From a bacterium UBP2_UBA5202 (GTDB lineage: Bacteria > Edwardsbacteria > AC1 > EtOH8), in assembly GCA_002412795.1 (NCBI GenBank), contig DHVS01000029.1, positions 142,053 to 206,052 of the forward strand: a stretch of 64,000 nt of DNA, read 5' to 3'. Shown here in pieces: positions 1 through 9,691 of the stretch. Position 1 is the stretch's first letter. Each line of letters begins with the position of its first letter. Both the position numbers and the translations under genes were made by a program. The notes below the pieces were generated by a model. It did no database searches. It saw nothing but the letters and a program-made list of their open reading frames with translations, and was not told where the DNA came from.

Positions 1-197
1 TCGGTGACGAAGACCTCGCCGTGCTGGAAGGGGCTCATGGTGCCGGGATCCACGTTAAGATAGGGATCGAACTTCTGGATATTGACCTTAAGCCCCCGGG
101 CCTTAAGCAGGTAGCCCAAGGACGCCGAGGCGATACCCTTGCCCAGCGAGCTGACCACTCCCCCGGTGACGAAAATGAACTTGACCTTGCGCTTCAT
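1..197 (-). CDS. pyrG: CTP synthase, N-terminal fragment (runs off the window)
   Basis: The reverse strand from 197 reads MKRKVKFIFVTGGVVSSLGK and continues through GIASASLGYLLKARG and FDPYLNVDPGTMSPFQHGEV. This is the amino-terminal synthetase domain of CTP synthase, with the GGVVSSLGKG phosphate-binding loop near residues 12-21 and the DPYLNVDPGTM substrate segment. CTP synthase aminates UTP to CTP using glutamine or ammonia in the cytoplasm. Only about 65 codons are present; the rest lies beyond position 1. It is the last gene of the window in transcription order, 207 bp after the end of comEC, and that gap may hold its promoter. The match is strong enough that a paralogue is unlikely. Confidence 0.93.
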   Translation of the reverse strand, partial: MKRKVKFIFVTGGVVSSLGKGIASASLGYLLKARGLKVNIQKFDPYLNVDPGTMSPFQHGEVFVT

Positions 198-404
198 GTA
201 TCTCCGATGCTTTTGATGCTGATTGCCCGTGTCATATTGAGCAGGGCTTCATTGCCCAACAAACCGAAATATCTTCCGATTATGTATTCTCGCTATGAGT
301 ACTGTCTAAAACAAGCCGTAAGTTTACCTTAAATTGGAAATTCTGTCAATGGAATATTGTTTGGGATATAGAACCCGAGTTTGGGTATTAAACCGAAAAT
401 ATAT

Positions 405-2741
405 TCACTCCACCATAGTCCTCACAACCAGCCTGCTCCCGTCCGTCTCCATCTCTATCGCCCCCTGCTCATCCGTCCGGTAAACCTTGGCCCCGGCTGC
501 CTGGTAGCCCTCCACCACCTCCGGCGAAGGGTGCCCGAACCGGTTGTTCTGGCCCACCTGAAAAACCGCCAGTTCGGGGCTGATGGCCCTGATCACCGCC
601 GGGGAATTGTTGATGTGCGAGCCGTGGTGCGGCACCTTCAGCACGGTGCATTTGGGCAACAGGCCCCTGGCATACAGCGTATCCTCCAATTGCGGGCCCA
701 TGTCCCCGGTGAACAGGAAAGACTTCTGCCCGTATTGGATAAAACAGACTATGGAAGACTCGTTGGCATCCGCTGTTGAGTCCCTCTGGCAGAAGACAAA
801 GCCCCGGGCCGGAGATATCCCTGATAGAGTATCATAACCCCAAAGTGTGTCGATATCGGTCTTGGTCTTCACTGCCGTCTCCATGGCCGACAGGAACAAG
901 GATTGGTCGCACTGGTGGCCGGAGATCATCAGTTTCTTCACTTTGACATGGGAAAGCAGGTAGGAAAATCCACCGGCGTGGTCGGCATCCCCGTGGCTGA
1001 TGAGGGCCAAGTCAATGGTGCTTAGGCCTTGGTACTTCAGGAACGGGTATATGGTCCGCTGGCCGGAGTCGAACTTCTCCTGGCTGGGCCCGGCGTCTAT
1101 CAGCATGGTCTTGCCGTTGGGAAATTGGACAAAAATAGCATCCCCCTGTCCCACATCCAGAAAAGTTACCTTTAATTTATCTTCAGTTACGAATGTTTTG
1201 GTCCAGACAAATACATTTAAAACAGCCAGTAGAAATATAATAATTATAAATCGTATCCTCTTTATTTTATTGTAGTTAAATATAATTATTAAAGCAATAA
1301 TATAAATTAAAGTCTGACTTAAATCAGGCCTTGGCCAGGTTATGACACCGAATTTGACCATATCGAACAATTCCACCGACTTTAGAGATACCCAGCTGGC
1401 GGCATAGGCCGAGGCGGCCAGCGGCCAGACCACCAAATTGCCCAAAGGATAGAGCATGGCCATCAACAGCCCCAGGGCCAAAAGCAGGTTGGTGGTTGGC
1501 ACCACCACCAGGTTGGCCAACAGCGATATGGTCGGGATCTTGTGAAAGTGGTAGGCCAGGAACGGGGCGGTGAATATCTGGGCGGCCAGGGAGACCGCCA
1601 GGGGCAATAACAGCCATTCCCGCAGAACTTGGTTCTCTGTGATCCTGAACAGCTGGTTCTGGATGGGCCGGGTCACGGCCAGTATCCCGGCAGTGGCTGC
1701 AAAGGAAAGCTGAAAACCCACGTCAAACAGGGATTGGGGCCAGAAGAACAGGATCAGCAGCCCGGCCAGGCCCAGCATGTTCAGGCCGTTCCCCTGCCGC
1801 TCGAACAGTCCTCCCAAAAGTACTGCCACGGCCATGATGGTTGCCCGGACTATGGAAGGCGGAGAACCTGTCAGAAGCGTATAGAACACCAGCCCGGCGC
1901 AGGTGCCCAGTGCCGCCCAGCGCCTGGGAATTCTGGCTATCCTCAGCGCCAGAAACAGGATGAAAGCCACCAGCACCACGTGCAGGCCGGAGACCGCCAG
2001 GACATGGGTGGTTCCGGTATTGGAGAAGGCTTCCTGCACCCTGGCCGAAAGCCCGCTACGCTCGCCAAGGGCCAGTCCCAGCAGCAGGGCTGATTCGTCT
2101 CCCTGCAAATACTTGTCCGCCAGACTGCGGATGTACTGCCTTGCCGGGATTATTACCTTTGTAATCAGCCGGCTGCCCCGGCCTGTCTCTGCCAGTTTAA
2201 GGTGTTCCAGGGTCAGGGAACCGCGGACTTCGCTGCGGTCCAGGTAAGCCCGGTAATCAAAACCCCCGGGGTTCCGTCTTTGGGGCAACAGGTTCCATTT
2301 CCCCTGCACTAATAACATTTCGCCGTAACTTGGAACATGCTCCGGATCCGCTCCTGTCCGGGCCAGCAGCTTGAAATCGGCCGGTTGCCAGGCATCGCTG
2401 CTGTCCAAATAGGAAAGCACCCGGGCGGTGAAGCGGTACCGGCCTTCGTTGGGCTGGGGCTCGGAAACCACCTGCACCAGAGCAATCTGCAGCCTTCCCT
2501 CCTGCCACTGGCAGTCTTTTACCGAGGTTCTGACCTGATACCCCAAATATCCGGCTGCAATGATCAGCAGTGCCAGCCAAACCTGCGATGTTTTTTCTTT
2601 GGAACGAAAAACAACTGTCAACAGAAGGAAAACCAAAAATATCAAGACGGCAAAAACAAACGGGATACTGACCGCCGAAGCGGCCAATATCCCTATGGAA
2701 AACAACAAAAACACTTTAAGGGCCGGAGTTCTGTCCATCAA
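405..2741 (-). CDS. comEC: ComEC/Rec2-family DNA uptake channel
   Basis: The 778-residue protein has the ComEC architecture. Hydrophobic segments lie at the N-terminus (about 8-70), followed by a soluble DUF4131-like region (about 75-200). A polytopic competence domain follows (about 210-515), with the typical SGLHVVLVAF and GSPPSIVRATIM stretches. A C-terminal metallo-beta-lactamase domain starts near 522, with FLDVGQGDAIF and the metal motif SHGDADHAGG at 582-591. The family transports single-stranded DNA across the inner membrane during natural transformation. The gene starts 9 bp after the preceding TPR gene and is probably cotranscribed with it. Length is normal for the three-domain form, and no other com gene is visible nearby. 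Confidence 0.93.
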   Translation of the reverse strand: MMDRTPALKVFLLFSIGILAASAVSIPFVFAVLIFLVFLLLTVVFRSKEKTSQVWLALLIIAAGYLGYQVRTSVKDCQWQEGRLQIALVQVVSEPQPNEGRYRFTARVLSYLDSSDAWQPADFKLLARTGADPEHVPSYGEMLLVQGKWNLLPQRRNPGGFDYRAYLDRSEVRGSLTLEHLKLAETGRGSRLITKVIIPARQYIRSLADKYLQGDESALLLGLALGERSGLSARVQEAFSNTGTTHVLAVSGLHVVLVAFILFLALRIARIPRRWAALGTCAGLVFYTLLTGSPPSIVRATIMAVAVLLGGLFERQGNGLNMLGLAGLLILFFWPQSLFDVGFQLSFAATAGILAVTRPIQNQLFRITENQVLREWLLLPLAVSLAAQIFTAPFLAYHFHKIPTISLLANLVVVPTTNLLLALGLLMAMLYPLGNLVVWPLAASAYAASWVSLKSVELFDMVKFGVITWPRPDLSQTLIYIIALIIIFNYNKIKRIRFIIIIFLLAVLNVFVWTKTFVTEDKLKVTFLDVGQGDAIFVQFPNGKTMLIDAGPSQEKFDSGQRTIYPFLKYQGLSTIDLALISHGDADHAGGFSYLLSHVKVKKLMISGHQCDQSLFLSAMETAVKTKTDIDTLWGYDTLSGISPARGFVFCQRDSTADANESSIVCFIQYGQKSFLFTGDMGPQLEDTLYARGLLPKCTVLKVPHHGSHINNSPAVIRAISPELAVFQVGQNNRFGHPSPEVVEGYQAAGAKVYRTDEQGAIEMETDGSRLVVRTMVE

Positions 2742-2750
2742 AACACCGAT

Positions 2751-5270
2751 TTACACGTAGGAGATTCTCTGTTTCTCCGGCTTCTTAAGCTTGGAAGGTA
2801 TGGGCTTGGGTTTGGGCGAAGCATCCATCTCAGCCGAAGGCATTTCTTCCTGGGGCCGAGCGGCAGGCTGCGACGGTTGCGGCCGGGGAGCCGGCGCGGC
2901 CGTCGGAGGATGCATCTGAGGCTGGGGTTGGGCTATGCTGGGCCGGGGCGGGGCCATCGGCTGGGGTGCCGGCTGGGAAGGCTGTTGAAACTGGGGCTGG
3001 GGTGCAACCGGTGCAGGACGGGGCATGGCGGGTGGAGCTGCGGGCCGGGGGGGTTGAAGTGCAACAGGCTGGGCCTGAAGCGGAGCCTGGGTTGGCTGGG
3101 CAGCCGGGCGGGGCGGCGGGGGTGCAGGTAAAGGAGCTTTGGCCGGCTGGGCCGGAGCCGGTTTCGGAGCTGGGGCAGCAGCGGCCGGTTTAAGCTGCTG
3201 TAGTTTTTGGGCTACATCTTTAAAGGAAACGTCGGCCGAATATATTTCTTCGTAAGCCTTGATGGCATTGTCTATCTCGCCCACACTTTCGTAGGACTGG
3301 GCCAGATTGTAGCGCAGGCCCATGTAAGCCTCTTCCTCAAAACCAGGGGTGGCCAGTCCGCGTTCCATCTGGCGGATGGCGAACTTGTATTCCCCCCGTT
3401 CCATGAAACAGATGCCCAGCATCTCAAAGGACTTCAGCCTCTCCTTGTCTCCCTTGGATGATATCTGGAATTCGGCAATGGCCTCCTGCACCAGGCCCAT
3501 TTCCTTGTAGGCTATGCCCAGGTCGTAGTGACCCTGGAAATCTTCCTGCTTGATGCTTTGATACACGCCCTCCTTGAACTCGGCCAGGATGTCATTCAGG
3601 GAAAGATATTCCTCCTGGGCCTGGGGGGCCTGGGCCTGATCATCGTCGGCCACGCTGAACTTGACCCGCGACTGGCGGCCCCCTTCCACCATCTCCCGGC
3701 CCCAGTGAACATTGTCCTCCTGGGGGGGCTGGCCGCCCTGGGGTGCCGCGGTCAGATGGCTGTGTTCTTCTGCCGGTTCTTCCGCCGGCTGGGCATGCAT
3801 AAAGCTCTGATCGGCCGGGCCGGTTCCGGGCTCCTGCACCGGCATCTGCCAGCTGGGGGTTTCGGTGGCGGCCGGTTCCATCTGCGGCGGCGGGGCAGGC
3901 TGGATGGAGGAAAAATCAAAACCGGTCGGTGCGGCCGGGGCGGGCTCCGGCTCGGGCGGCTGAATGGTGATCGATGGCACCGGCTGAATAGTGATGGCAG
4001 ACGGCTGGATGCTGATGGACGGAGCAGGCGGTGCCGGCGGAGCGCTGGGCTGGGGCGGAGCCTTGGGCTCGGGCTGGGTTTGGAAACTCGGCGTGTCCAT
4101 TGAACCTTCGGGCATCTCCGGCAGCAGCAGGGAAAGGCTTTCCAATGCGGTCTCATTGACCGGATCTATCTCCAGCACTTTCTGATAGACCGCCGCCGCC
4201 TGTTCCTTCAGTTCCCGGCGGTAAAGGCACTCGGCCAGACCCAGATAGGCGTCCACCATGGCTTCCGGCTGGTTGGCCTGCAGGGAGATCTCCACCAGTT
4301 TCTGCCGGCTCCTCAGTTCCAGCGGCTGCAGCTCGGCGATCTTCTTGTAGATGGCAATGGACTTGGTGATGTTGCCATCGCCCAGATAGCCATTGGCGGC
4401 GGTATGATACTGGTCCAGGGCCTCCTGGGTGGAACCTATCTCCACCAGCAGGTCACCCAGTTCCACGTTGGTGGCCCAGTCCTGCTTGGGCGGCTCCGGC
4501 GCGGCCGGTTTCTCGGGCTCCCGCTGGATTGCCGGGGCGGGGATATCCATGGCCGGTTTTTCCCGCTGGGACGGGACTTCCAGCTGGATCTCGGGATTGG
4601 CATGATGGGTCAGTTCGTCGATGACCTGCTGGGGCCTTATCTCCGGGGCCGGGGCGGGAGCCGCCGCCGGTCCCGATTCGCCCTTCATGCTGCGGACCTT
4701 GGCGTCTATGGCCTCGGCCTCTATCATCCGGCCGTTCTCCCGGTAGGCCTGGGCCAGCTTAGTGAATTCCTCTATGGCCTCGGGCACCCTCTTCTGGGAA
4801 AGGTACATGTCGGCCAGCTTGGAGCGGATGGCCAGGTTCTGGGGATTGAGCTCCACTATCTGGTGGTAGACCGGGAAAGCCAGGTCGGGTTTGCCTTCCT
4901 TGATCTTGCGCTCCGAGTACTCCAGCAGATTGGTGATGGCTTCGTTGATCAGGCCCTGCTGGATGTAGAGATCGCCCAGCATCTTGTATATTTCTGGATC
5001 GTCCTTCCGGCTGCGGAGGATCTTCTTGCAGACCGCGATGGCGTTGTTGAACAGGGCGTCGTTGCCGTATCCCTTGGCCGCCTCCATGTAATTGGTGACC
5101 GCCTCGTCGATGTTGTTGAGCTTGACGTAGGCGTCGCCGATGAAATTGTAAACGCTGGCGTTGCCGGGCTCCAGCTCCAACACCTTTTTGTACTCCAGCA
5201 CCGCCTTGGCGTAATCCCCCTTTTGGAAGAACTCAGCGGCCTTGGTCCTTATTTGATCAACTTTTGCCAC
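2751..5270 (-). CDS. Large TPR protein with proline-rich linkers
   Basis: This 839-residue protein starts MAKVDQIRTKAAEFFQKGDY and runs straight into TPR helices (about 1-200, e.g. YNFIGDAYVKLNNIDEAVTN). A Pro/Ala-rich linker, more TPRs (about 265-385) and a second Pro/Gln-rich linker follow. A well-conserved TPR block (about 570-690, YDLGIAYKEMGLVQEAIAEF) precedes a long Pro/Ala/Gln tail. No signal peptide is evident, so it is probably a cytoplasmic scaffold. The block starting YDLGIAYKEMG has a close counterpart in the other TPR gene at 6199-7818, with the ExeA-like ATPase between them, so the three probably work together. The cellular role is unknown; the linkers hint at multivalent assembly. 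Confidence 0.85.
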   Translation of the reverse strand: MAKVDQIRTKAAEFFQKGDYAKAVLEYKKVLELEPGNASVYNFIGDAYVKLNNIDEAVTNYMEAAKGYGNDALFNNAIAVCKKILRSRKDDPEIYKMLGDLYIQQGLINEAITNLLEYSERKIKEGKPDLAFPVYHQIVELNPQNLAIRSKLADMYLSQKRVPEAIEEFTKLAQAYRENGRMIEAEAIDAKVRSMKGESGPAAAPAPAPEIRPQQVIDELTHHANPEIQLEVPSQREKPAMDIPAPAIQREPEKPAAPEPPKQDWATNVELGDLLVEIGSTQEALDQYHTAANGYLGDGNITKSIAIYKKIAELQPLELRSRQKLVEISLQANQPEAMVDAYLGLAECLYRRELKEQAAAVYQKVLEIDPVNETALESLSLLLPEMPEGSMDTPSFQTQPEPKAPPQPSAPPAPPAPSISIQPSAITIQPVPSITIQPPEPEPAPAAPTGFDFSSIQPAPPPQMEPAATETPSWQMPVQEPGTGPADQSFMHAQPAEEPAEEHSHLTAAPQGGQPPQEDNVHWGREMVEGGRQSRVKFSVADDDQAQAPQAQEEYLSLNDILAEFKEGVYQSIKQEDFQGHYDLGIAYKEMGLVQEAIAEFQISSKGDKERLKSFEMLGICFMERGEYKFAIRQMERGLATPGFEEEAYMGLRYNLAQSYESVGEIDNAIKAYEEIYSADVSFKDVAQKLQQLKPAAAAPAPKPAPAQPAKAPLPAPPPPRPAAQPTQAPLQAQPVALQPPRPAAPPAMPRPAPVAPQPQFQQPSQPAPQPMAPPRPSIAQPQPQMHPPTAAPAPRPQPSQPAARPQEEMPSAEMDASPKPKPIPSKLKKPEKQRISYV

Positions 5271-5305
5271 TTAATTTCAATATGTCGAAATAATATTTGT
5301 TTGCG

Positions 5306-6181
5306 TTAGAACTGGTAATCGCTGCCCACCGCAGTCTCGCTGGCCGGGGCCTGTTCCTCGTGCCCCCGGTCGATCCCCAAGTTGTAAACCACCGTCTGGA
5401 CCACCGAGGCGTCCAGCATCTCCTTTTCCAAAAGATACCCCTCTATCAGACAGTTGTCGCAGATGGCGTTTATCAGCCGGGGGTGCCCCTGGGAATAACG
5501 GGCGATCAGCTCGTAGGCCGTCTCGGTAAAAAGTTCTTCCTCCCGCCCGGCGATCACCAGCCGGTGCTGGACATATTCCTTGATGGCGGCCTCGTCCAGG
5601 GCATCCAGGTAATATTTCACGGCCACCCTCTGGTTGAGGGAAGAGTCCACCAAAAGGTTCTGCTCGATCTCGGCCATGCCGAACAGGATGAAGGTTATCA
5701 GCCGGACATCCGATAGCTCCAGGTTCAGCAGCCCCCTTACTTCCTCCAGGATGGCCTGGCCCCGCAGCAGATTGGCCTCGTCTATCAGGATCACCGGCTT
5801 GCGGCCTTCGGCATGGATCTCCATCAGCCGCCGGGCCACCGCCGAAGAGACCTGGGTCTTGTCCTCGGAAAGTTCCTTGACCCCCAGCAGCGATCCGATC
5901 CGGCGCAGGAACCAGATGGGGCTGAACTCGGCGTGGGTCAGGATCAGGAGCGATGTCTCAAACCTTCCGTCCTCGCGCAGGATGTCCAACAGGCGGCGGG
6001 CCAGCATGGTCTTGCCCGAGCCCACTTCCCCGATCAGCACCCCCAGGCCCCGCATCCGCTCGGCCACGTGGGCCAGGCGCATGATGGCATTGCTGTGCTG
6101 GGGACTGTCGTAATAAAAACGGCTGTCTGGTACGTTGGAAAAAGGATCGGCACTGAGTTTGAAAAAACGTTCGTAATCCAT
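5306..6181 (-). CDS. ExeA/GspA-like AAA ATPase
   Basis: The 291-residue protein begins MDYERFFKLSADPFSNVPD, the usual opening of the ExeA/GspA/MshM group of AAA ATPases (the F-x-x-x-x-x-PF motif). Walker A is GEVGSGKT at 51-58 and Walker B is ILIDEAN at 131-137. The lid region RYSQGHPRLINAICDNCLIEG follows at about 225-250. There is no C-terminal peptidoglycan-binding domain or membrane segment, unlike full ExeA. Relatives act in assembly of secretion or pilus machines, or as AAA partners of transposons. Here the flanking TPR genes and the absence of an integrase favour an envelope-assembly role, which is inferred from context. Confidence 0.85.
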   Translation of the reverse strand: MDYERFFKLSADPFSNVPDSRFYYDSPQHSNAIMRLAHVAERMRGLGVLIGEVGSGKTMLARRLLDILREDGRFETSLLILTHAEFSPIWFLRRIGSLLGVKELSEDKTQVSSAVARRLMEIHAEGRKPVILIDEANLLRGQAILEEVRGLLNLELSDVRLITFILFGMAEIEQNLLVDSSLNQRVAVKYYLDALDEAAIKEYVQHRLVIAGREEELFTETAYELIARYSQGHPRLINAICDNCLIEGYLLEKEMLDASVVQTVVYNLGIDRGHEEQAPASETAVGSDYQF

Positions 6182-6198
6182 GGAACTCCTTAAAAGCT

Positions 6199-7818
6199 TT
6201 ACAAAAATGAAAGCCCCTGTTGGTTGGACCCCAGATAGGGTTCGTCATCCGGTGCTTTGGCCGAAGCGGGCCGAGTTTTTTTATCTGGTTCTATTTTGGG
6301 AGCCAGACTGGGCGGCTGGTCCATTATAACTTCCACCGTGCCATCGCCAAAAGTCTCCTCCGGCTGAACCTCTTCGTCTAAACCGGGCATTTCCGGTTCC
6401 AAAGTTTCTTCCGCCTGGGCCTGAAAAGCAGTTAAATCCTGATATTCCTCTTCCAGCACGGATTCTTCTATTATCGTTTCCGGTTCGGTTTGAGTGTATT
6501 CTTCTGTTGAGACAGTCTCTTCTTTTATGGCGGCCGATTCTTCCTGCTCCGGTAACGGCGGAAGCGGTTCCATCCTTTCTTCTGCCACCGGCACAGATTC
6601 GGGCTGCAGCTGGGATAGTTCAGGCTGCAACTGGGTTTGGGCGTTTTTCTCCAGCAGGTTCCGCATCCTTTGGGCCACATCCTTGTAGTTGATGTCCAGG
6701 ATATAGACCTGCTCGTATTCTTCCAGGGCCTTTTGCCGGTCCCCCAGTTGTTCATTGGCCAGACCCAGGTTGTAATGCAGCCCCACGTATTCGTTGTCCA
6801 AAAACTTCTTGACCGAGATGCCCTGGTTCAGCACCTCGCTGGCCAGGCCGTAATCTCCCTGTTCCAGAAATGATATGGCCAGCATCTCAAATCCCTTGAG
6901 CTGTCTGTTTCCCCCTTTGATGGACAGCTGGAAATCCGCAATGGCATCATCGCGCAGGCCCACCTCGCGGTAAAGCATGCCGACGTCATAATATCTTTCG
7001 TAGGCTTCGGTGATGTTGGACCAGACCGAGTCCTGAAAATCCTTGCAGAACAAAAACAACTCTTCCTTCAACTGCACCTGGTCCATGGCCGGGCTGCTGC
7101 CTGAGGACAAAACCTTGGAAAGGGCCTCCTCGTTCTTGGGGTCCCGTTCCAGTATTTTCTGATAGACGGACTTGGCTTTGCGGTCAAATCCCCTTTTTTG
7201 CAGGACCCGGGCGTAGGTCAGCTGGGTCTCCAGTATCTTCTTGACGTTGCCCATCTTCATGGCCACGTCCAACAGACGATGATAGGGAACAATGTCGGCC
7301 GGATCCGGAGCATCCTCGGAATTATCCGAGGCCATCTTGGACACCATCTGCTCGATCTTCAGTCCTAGCTCCTTAAGACCGCGATTTTCCGGCAGAAGCG
7401 CGGTTATTTTTTTGTGAACCGCGGACATGGCCACAAAATCATTGCGGACCTTAAGTTGGTCGGCAAAACGAAGCCATTCCCTTACGGCCCCGCTTTTTAG
7501 CTGACCCGCTGCGTAGAGTTCTCCTGCTTTATTATATAATTCTATCCGCCCCTTGTCAATAGATAAAATCTTCTTGGCGGCCACTATGGAACGGGGCAGA
7601 TCGCCGGCTTTTTCGCCGATCCTTACCGCCACCTCATACTGCTCCAGGGCCTTGCGGTCCTCGCCGGTCTCCCGGTAGATATTGGCCAAAGTAAGCACAT
7701 GCTCCGGGTTTTCGGCATCGACCATGGTCAGCTGCTCGTAAGCCCGGCGGGCTTTTTCCCACTCGCCTTTTTGATAAAAGATGTGGGCCTGTTCGTTAAG
7801 TCGTTTTATATCAGGCAT
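6199..7818 (-). CDS. TPR protein with acidic tail
   Basis: This 539-residue protein begins MPDIKRLNEQAHIFYQKGEW. N-terminal TPR helices cover about 1-240. A conserved module follows (about 265-395), with YYDVGMLYREVGLRDDAIAD, FEMLAISFLEQGDYG and LHYNLGLANEQLGDRQKALE. A Glu/Gln/Pro-rich acidic tail (about 400-539) ends in PYLGSNQQGLSFL. The module aligns by eye with the TPR block of the 2751-5270 protein, so the two are paralogues around the ATPase gene. The ATPase starts 17 bp downstream. No membrane segment or enzyme motif is seen. It is probably an adaptor protein, but the partner is unknown. Confidence 0.84.
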   Translation of the reverse strand: MPDIKRLNEQAHIFYQKGEWEKARRAYEQLTMVDAENPEHVLTLANIYRETGEDRKALEQYEVAVRIGEKAGDLPRSIVAAKKILSIDKGRIELYNKAGELYAAGQLKSGAVREWLRFADQLKVRNDFVAMSAVHKKITALLPENRGLKELGLKIEQMVSKMASDNSEDAPDPADIVPYHRLLDVAMKMGNVKKILETQLTYARVLQKRGFDRKAKSVYQKILERDPKNEEALSKVLSSGSSPAMDQVQLKEELFLFCKDFQDSVWSNITEAYERYYDVGMLYREVGLRDDAIADFQLSIKGGNRQLKGFEMLAISFLEQGDYGLASEVLNQGISVKKFLDNEYVGLHYNLGLANEQLGDRQKALEEYEQVYILDINYKDVAQRMRNLLEKNAQTQLQPELSQLQPESVPVAEERMEPLPPLPEQEESAAIKEETVSTEEYTQTEPETIIEESVLEEEYQDLTAFQAQAEETLEPEMPGLDEEVQPEETFGDGTVEVIMDQPPSLAPKIEPDKKTRPASAKAPDDEPYLGSNQQGLSFL

Positions 7819-7893
7819 TATTTTGTTGAACCGATACCAAAAGTAAAGTATACAAAAATCAAAGGCTTAAATCAATAGTTATTTGAACTATTT

Positions 7894-9564
7894 TTATTTA
7901 ATGTTGCCGGATACCGCCTCCAAAACCTGCCGGCACAATTCGGCGGACCTGGCATTAAGCCCAACCACCTCCTTTTTGTGGCTGTTTACGAATTCCTGAT
8001 CTTTAATGGAGCCCAGGTTTATCAACACGTTCAGCCCTGCCCCCTCCACCCCGGCCCGGGCCATCAGGGCCGCCACCCCGGCGTCCGAGGCCGAGTTGGC
8101 GTTGCCCTTTTGGGCGGCGGCAAGAGAAAGTTCCATGGCCTCCAGACAGGTTTTGGCGGTCTGCAGCGGCACCGCCGCCGCCTTTTTGTAGCCTTCCTCC
8201 ATGGCCTTGTCCCGGGCGGCCTTTTGTTCCGGAGTTCCCTTGGGCAGGCGCATGGCCTCCATCAGATCGTTGAAGGCGTTGGTGTCCTCGTCCACCGCCT
8301 TTGACAGTTTGTCCTTGATCTCCTGTCCCCGCTCGGCCAGTTCGGACATTTCTTTCCAGACCTTCTCGTAACCCTGCTTGCCGACAGTCAAATTAGCCAC
8401 CATGGCCGAGAGGGCAGCGCACAGGCTGCCGGCCAGGGCCGCCACCGAACCGCCGCCCGGGGCCGGTGATTCTGATGACACCTCGTCCACGAAACCCCTG
8501 GCGGTCAGGGACATCAGCGGGGCCGGTTTAAGGAAGTTGTATTCCACTATCTTCTTGGCCGGGTCGAAATCCGAAAGCTGATCCAGTCCCAGGGAACGGA
8601 CGGCGATCTCCACCAGTTCCTTTTCCGGAACACCGGCCGACTTGCCCTGTTTTTTAAGGTAGAACTTTCCCGCGTCCAGCAGCGGCTTTAAAGGCACCAG
8701 GCCCACCAGTTCCGAGCCGGTGACTATCAGGCCCAGTTTTTCCGCCTCTTCCCGGGCGGTCTCGAATACCACATGCAGCGGCGTGGTGTTGTAGTTGATG
8801 AGATTTATGGACACCTGGGCCTGGCGGTACTGCTCGATGTACCAGCCGATGGCCCGCACCGCCTTCAGGCGGCCGGGGATCTTGACCGAATTGCCCTGGG
8901 CGTCCTTGACGATCTTGCCGGCAGCGTCCTTCTTGGCTCGGCCCCCCTCGCGGATGTTCAGGGCGATCTCGTTGGCCAGTTTCTTGTCCCTGGTGTTGAC
9001 ATTGACATTGTATGCGATCAGAAATTCCCGGGATCCCACCACGCTGGCTCCCCACTTCTGTTTGAACTTGGCCGGCCCGAAATCGGGCTTCCATTTGGGG
9101 TCTTTGAGTTTTTCTTCCAACGCCTCGTATTCGCCGGTGCGGATGTCGGCCAGGCTCTGGCGCTCCGGCGAGGCGGCGGCAAATTCGTACAGATAGACCG
9201 GAATGTCCAGCTCCTCGCCCAGCCGCCGGCCCAGGTCCTTGGCGATCTGCACGCAGTCGTCCATGGTAACGCCGGAGACCGGTACGAACGGGCAGACGTC
9301 CATGGCTCCCATCCGGGGATGGGCCCCGCTGTGTCTGGACATGTCTATCAGCTCGTGGGCCTTCTTGGCGGCCTGAAAGGCGGCTTCCTTGACGCCCTCC
9401 GGGGTGCCCACCAAAGTGTAGACGGTGCGGTTGGTGTCGGCCCCGGGATCGACGTCCAGCAGTTTGACATCAGCCACACCGCGGACGGCGTCGGAAATGG
9501 CATCGATGATCTTGCGGTCGCGGCCCTCGGAAAAATTCGGTACGCATTCGACTAACCTGGTCAT
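7894..9564 (-). CDS. ftcD: Bifunctional glutamate formimidoyltransferase / formimidotetrahydrofolate cyclodeaminase
   Basis: The 556-residue protein fuses two domains. Residues 1 to about 325 are formimidoyltransferase (MTRLVECVPNFSEGRDRK, with RHSGAHPRMGAMDVCPF carrying the catalytic His). Residues about 345-556 are cyclodeaminase (DEVSSESPAPGGGSVAALAG). It takes the formimino group from N-formimino-glutamate to tetrahydrofolate and then releases ammonia to give 5,10-methenyl-THF, ending histidine degradation and feeding one-carbon metabolism. The fused order matches animal FTCD and many anaerobic bacteria. It follows hutI in the same cluster. No hutG or hutF gene is present in this window, consistent with the folate-dependent branch. 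Confidence 0.95.
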   Translation of the reverse strand: MTRLVECVPNFSEGRDRKIIDAISDAVRGVADVKLLDVDPGADTNRTVYTLVGTPEGVKEAAFQAAKKAHELIDMSRHSGAHPRMGAMDVCPFVPVSGVTMDDCVQIAKDLGRRLGEELDIPVYLYEFAAASPERQSLADIRTGEYEALEEKLKDPKWKPDFGPAKFKQKWGASVVGSREFLIAYNVNVNTRDKKLANEIALNIREGGRAKKDAAGKIVKDAQGNSVKIPGRLKAVRAIGWYIEQYRQAQVSINLINYNTTPLHVVFETAREEAEKLGLIVTGSELVGLVPLKPLLDAGKFYLKKQGKSAGVPEKELVEIAVRSLGLDQLSDFDPAKKIVEYNFLKPAPLMSLTARGFVDEVSSESPAPGGGSVAALAGSLCAALSAMVANLTVGKQGYEKVWKEMSELAERGQEIKDKLSKAVDEDTNAFNDLMEAMRLPKGTPEQKAARDKAMEEGYKKAAAVPLQTAKTCLEAMELSLAAAQKGNANSASDAGVAALMARAGVEGAGLNVLINLGSIKDQEFVNSHKKEVVGLNARSAELCRQVLEAVSGNIK

Positions 9565-9605
9565 GTTGACTCCTGACTTTATATTTTAACATTATTATTA
9601 ACATT

Positions 9606-9691
9606 GCCACAAAGCCACCAAGACACTAAATTGACCAAATAGTAAATGAGAAATTGGAAATTGTATTTGTGTCTTTTGTGCTTTTTGTGGC
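9606..9691. repeat. Imperfect inverted repeat of the CACAAAG family
   Basis: GCCACAAAGCCACCAAGACA at 9606 is answered by GTGTCTTTTGTGCTTTTTGT ending at 9691, giving an imperfect stem with an AT-rich centre. It sits between ftcD and hutI, and its right end touches the hutI stop codon. A related sequence pair occurs at 42402-42520, so it looks like a dispersed small palindromic element and not a dedicated terminator. Confidence 0.6.

Noticed and set aside
1903..2247. Open frames on the + strand opposite comEC and similar long frames opposite the TPR, ftcD, atpB and glmS genes
   Set aside because: They mirror GC-rich minus-strand genes with clear family matches, have compositionally odd proteins and no ribosome sites.
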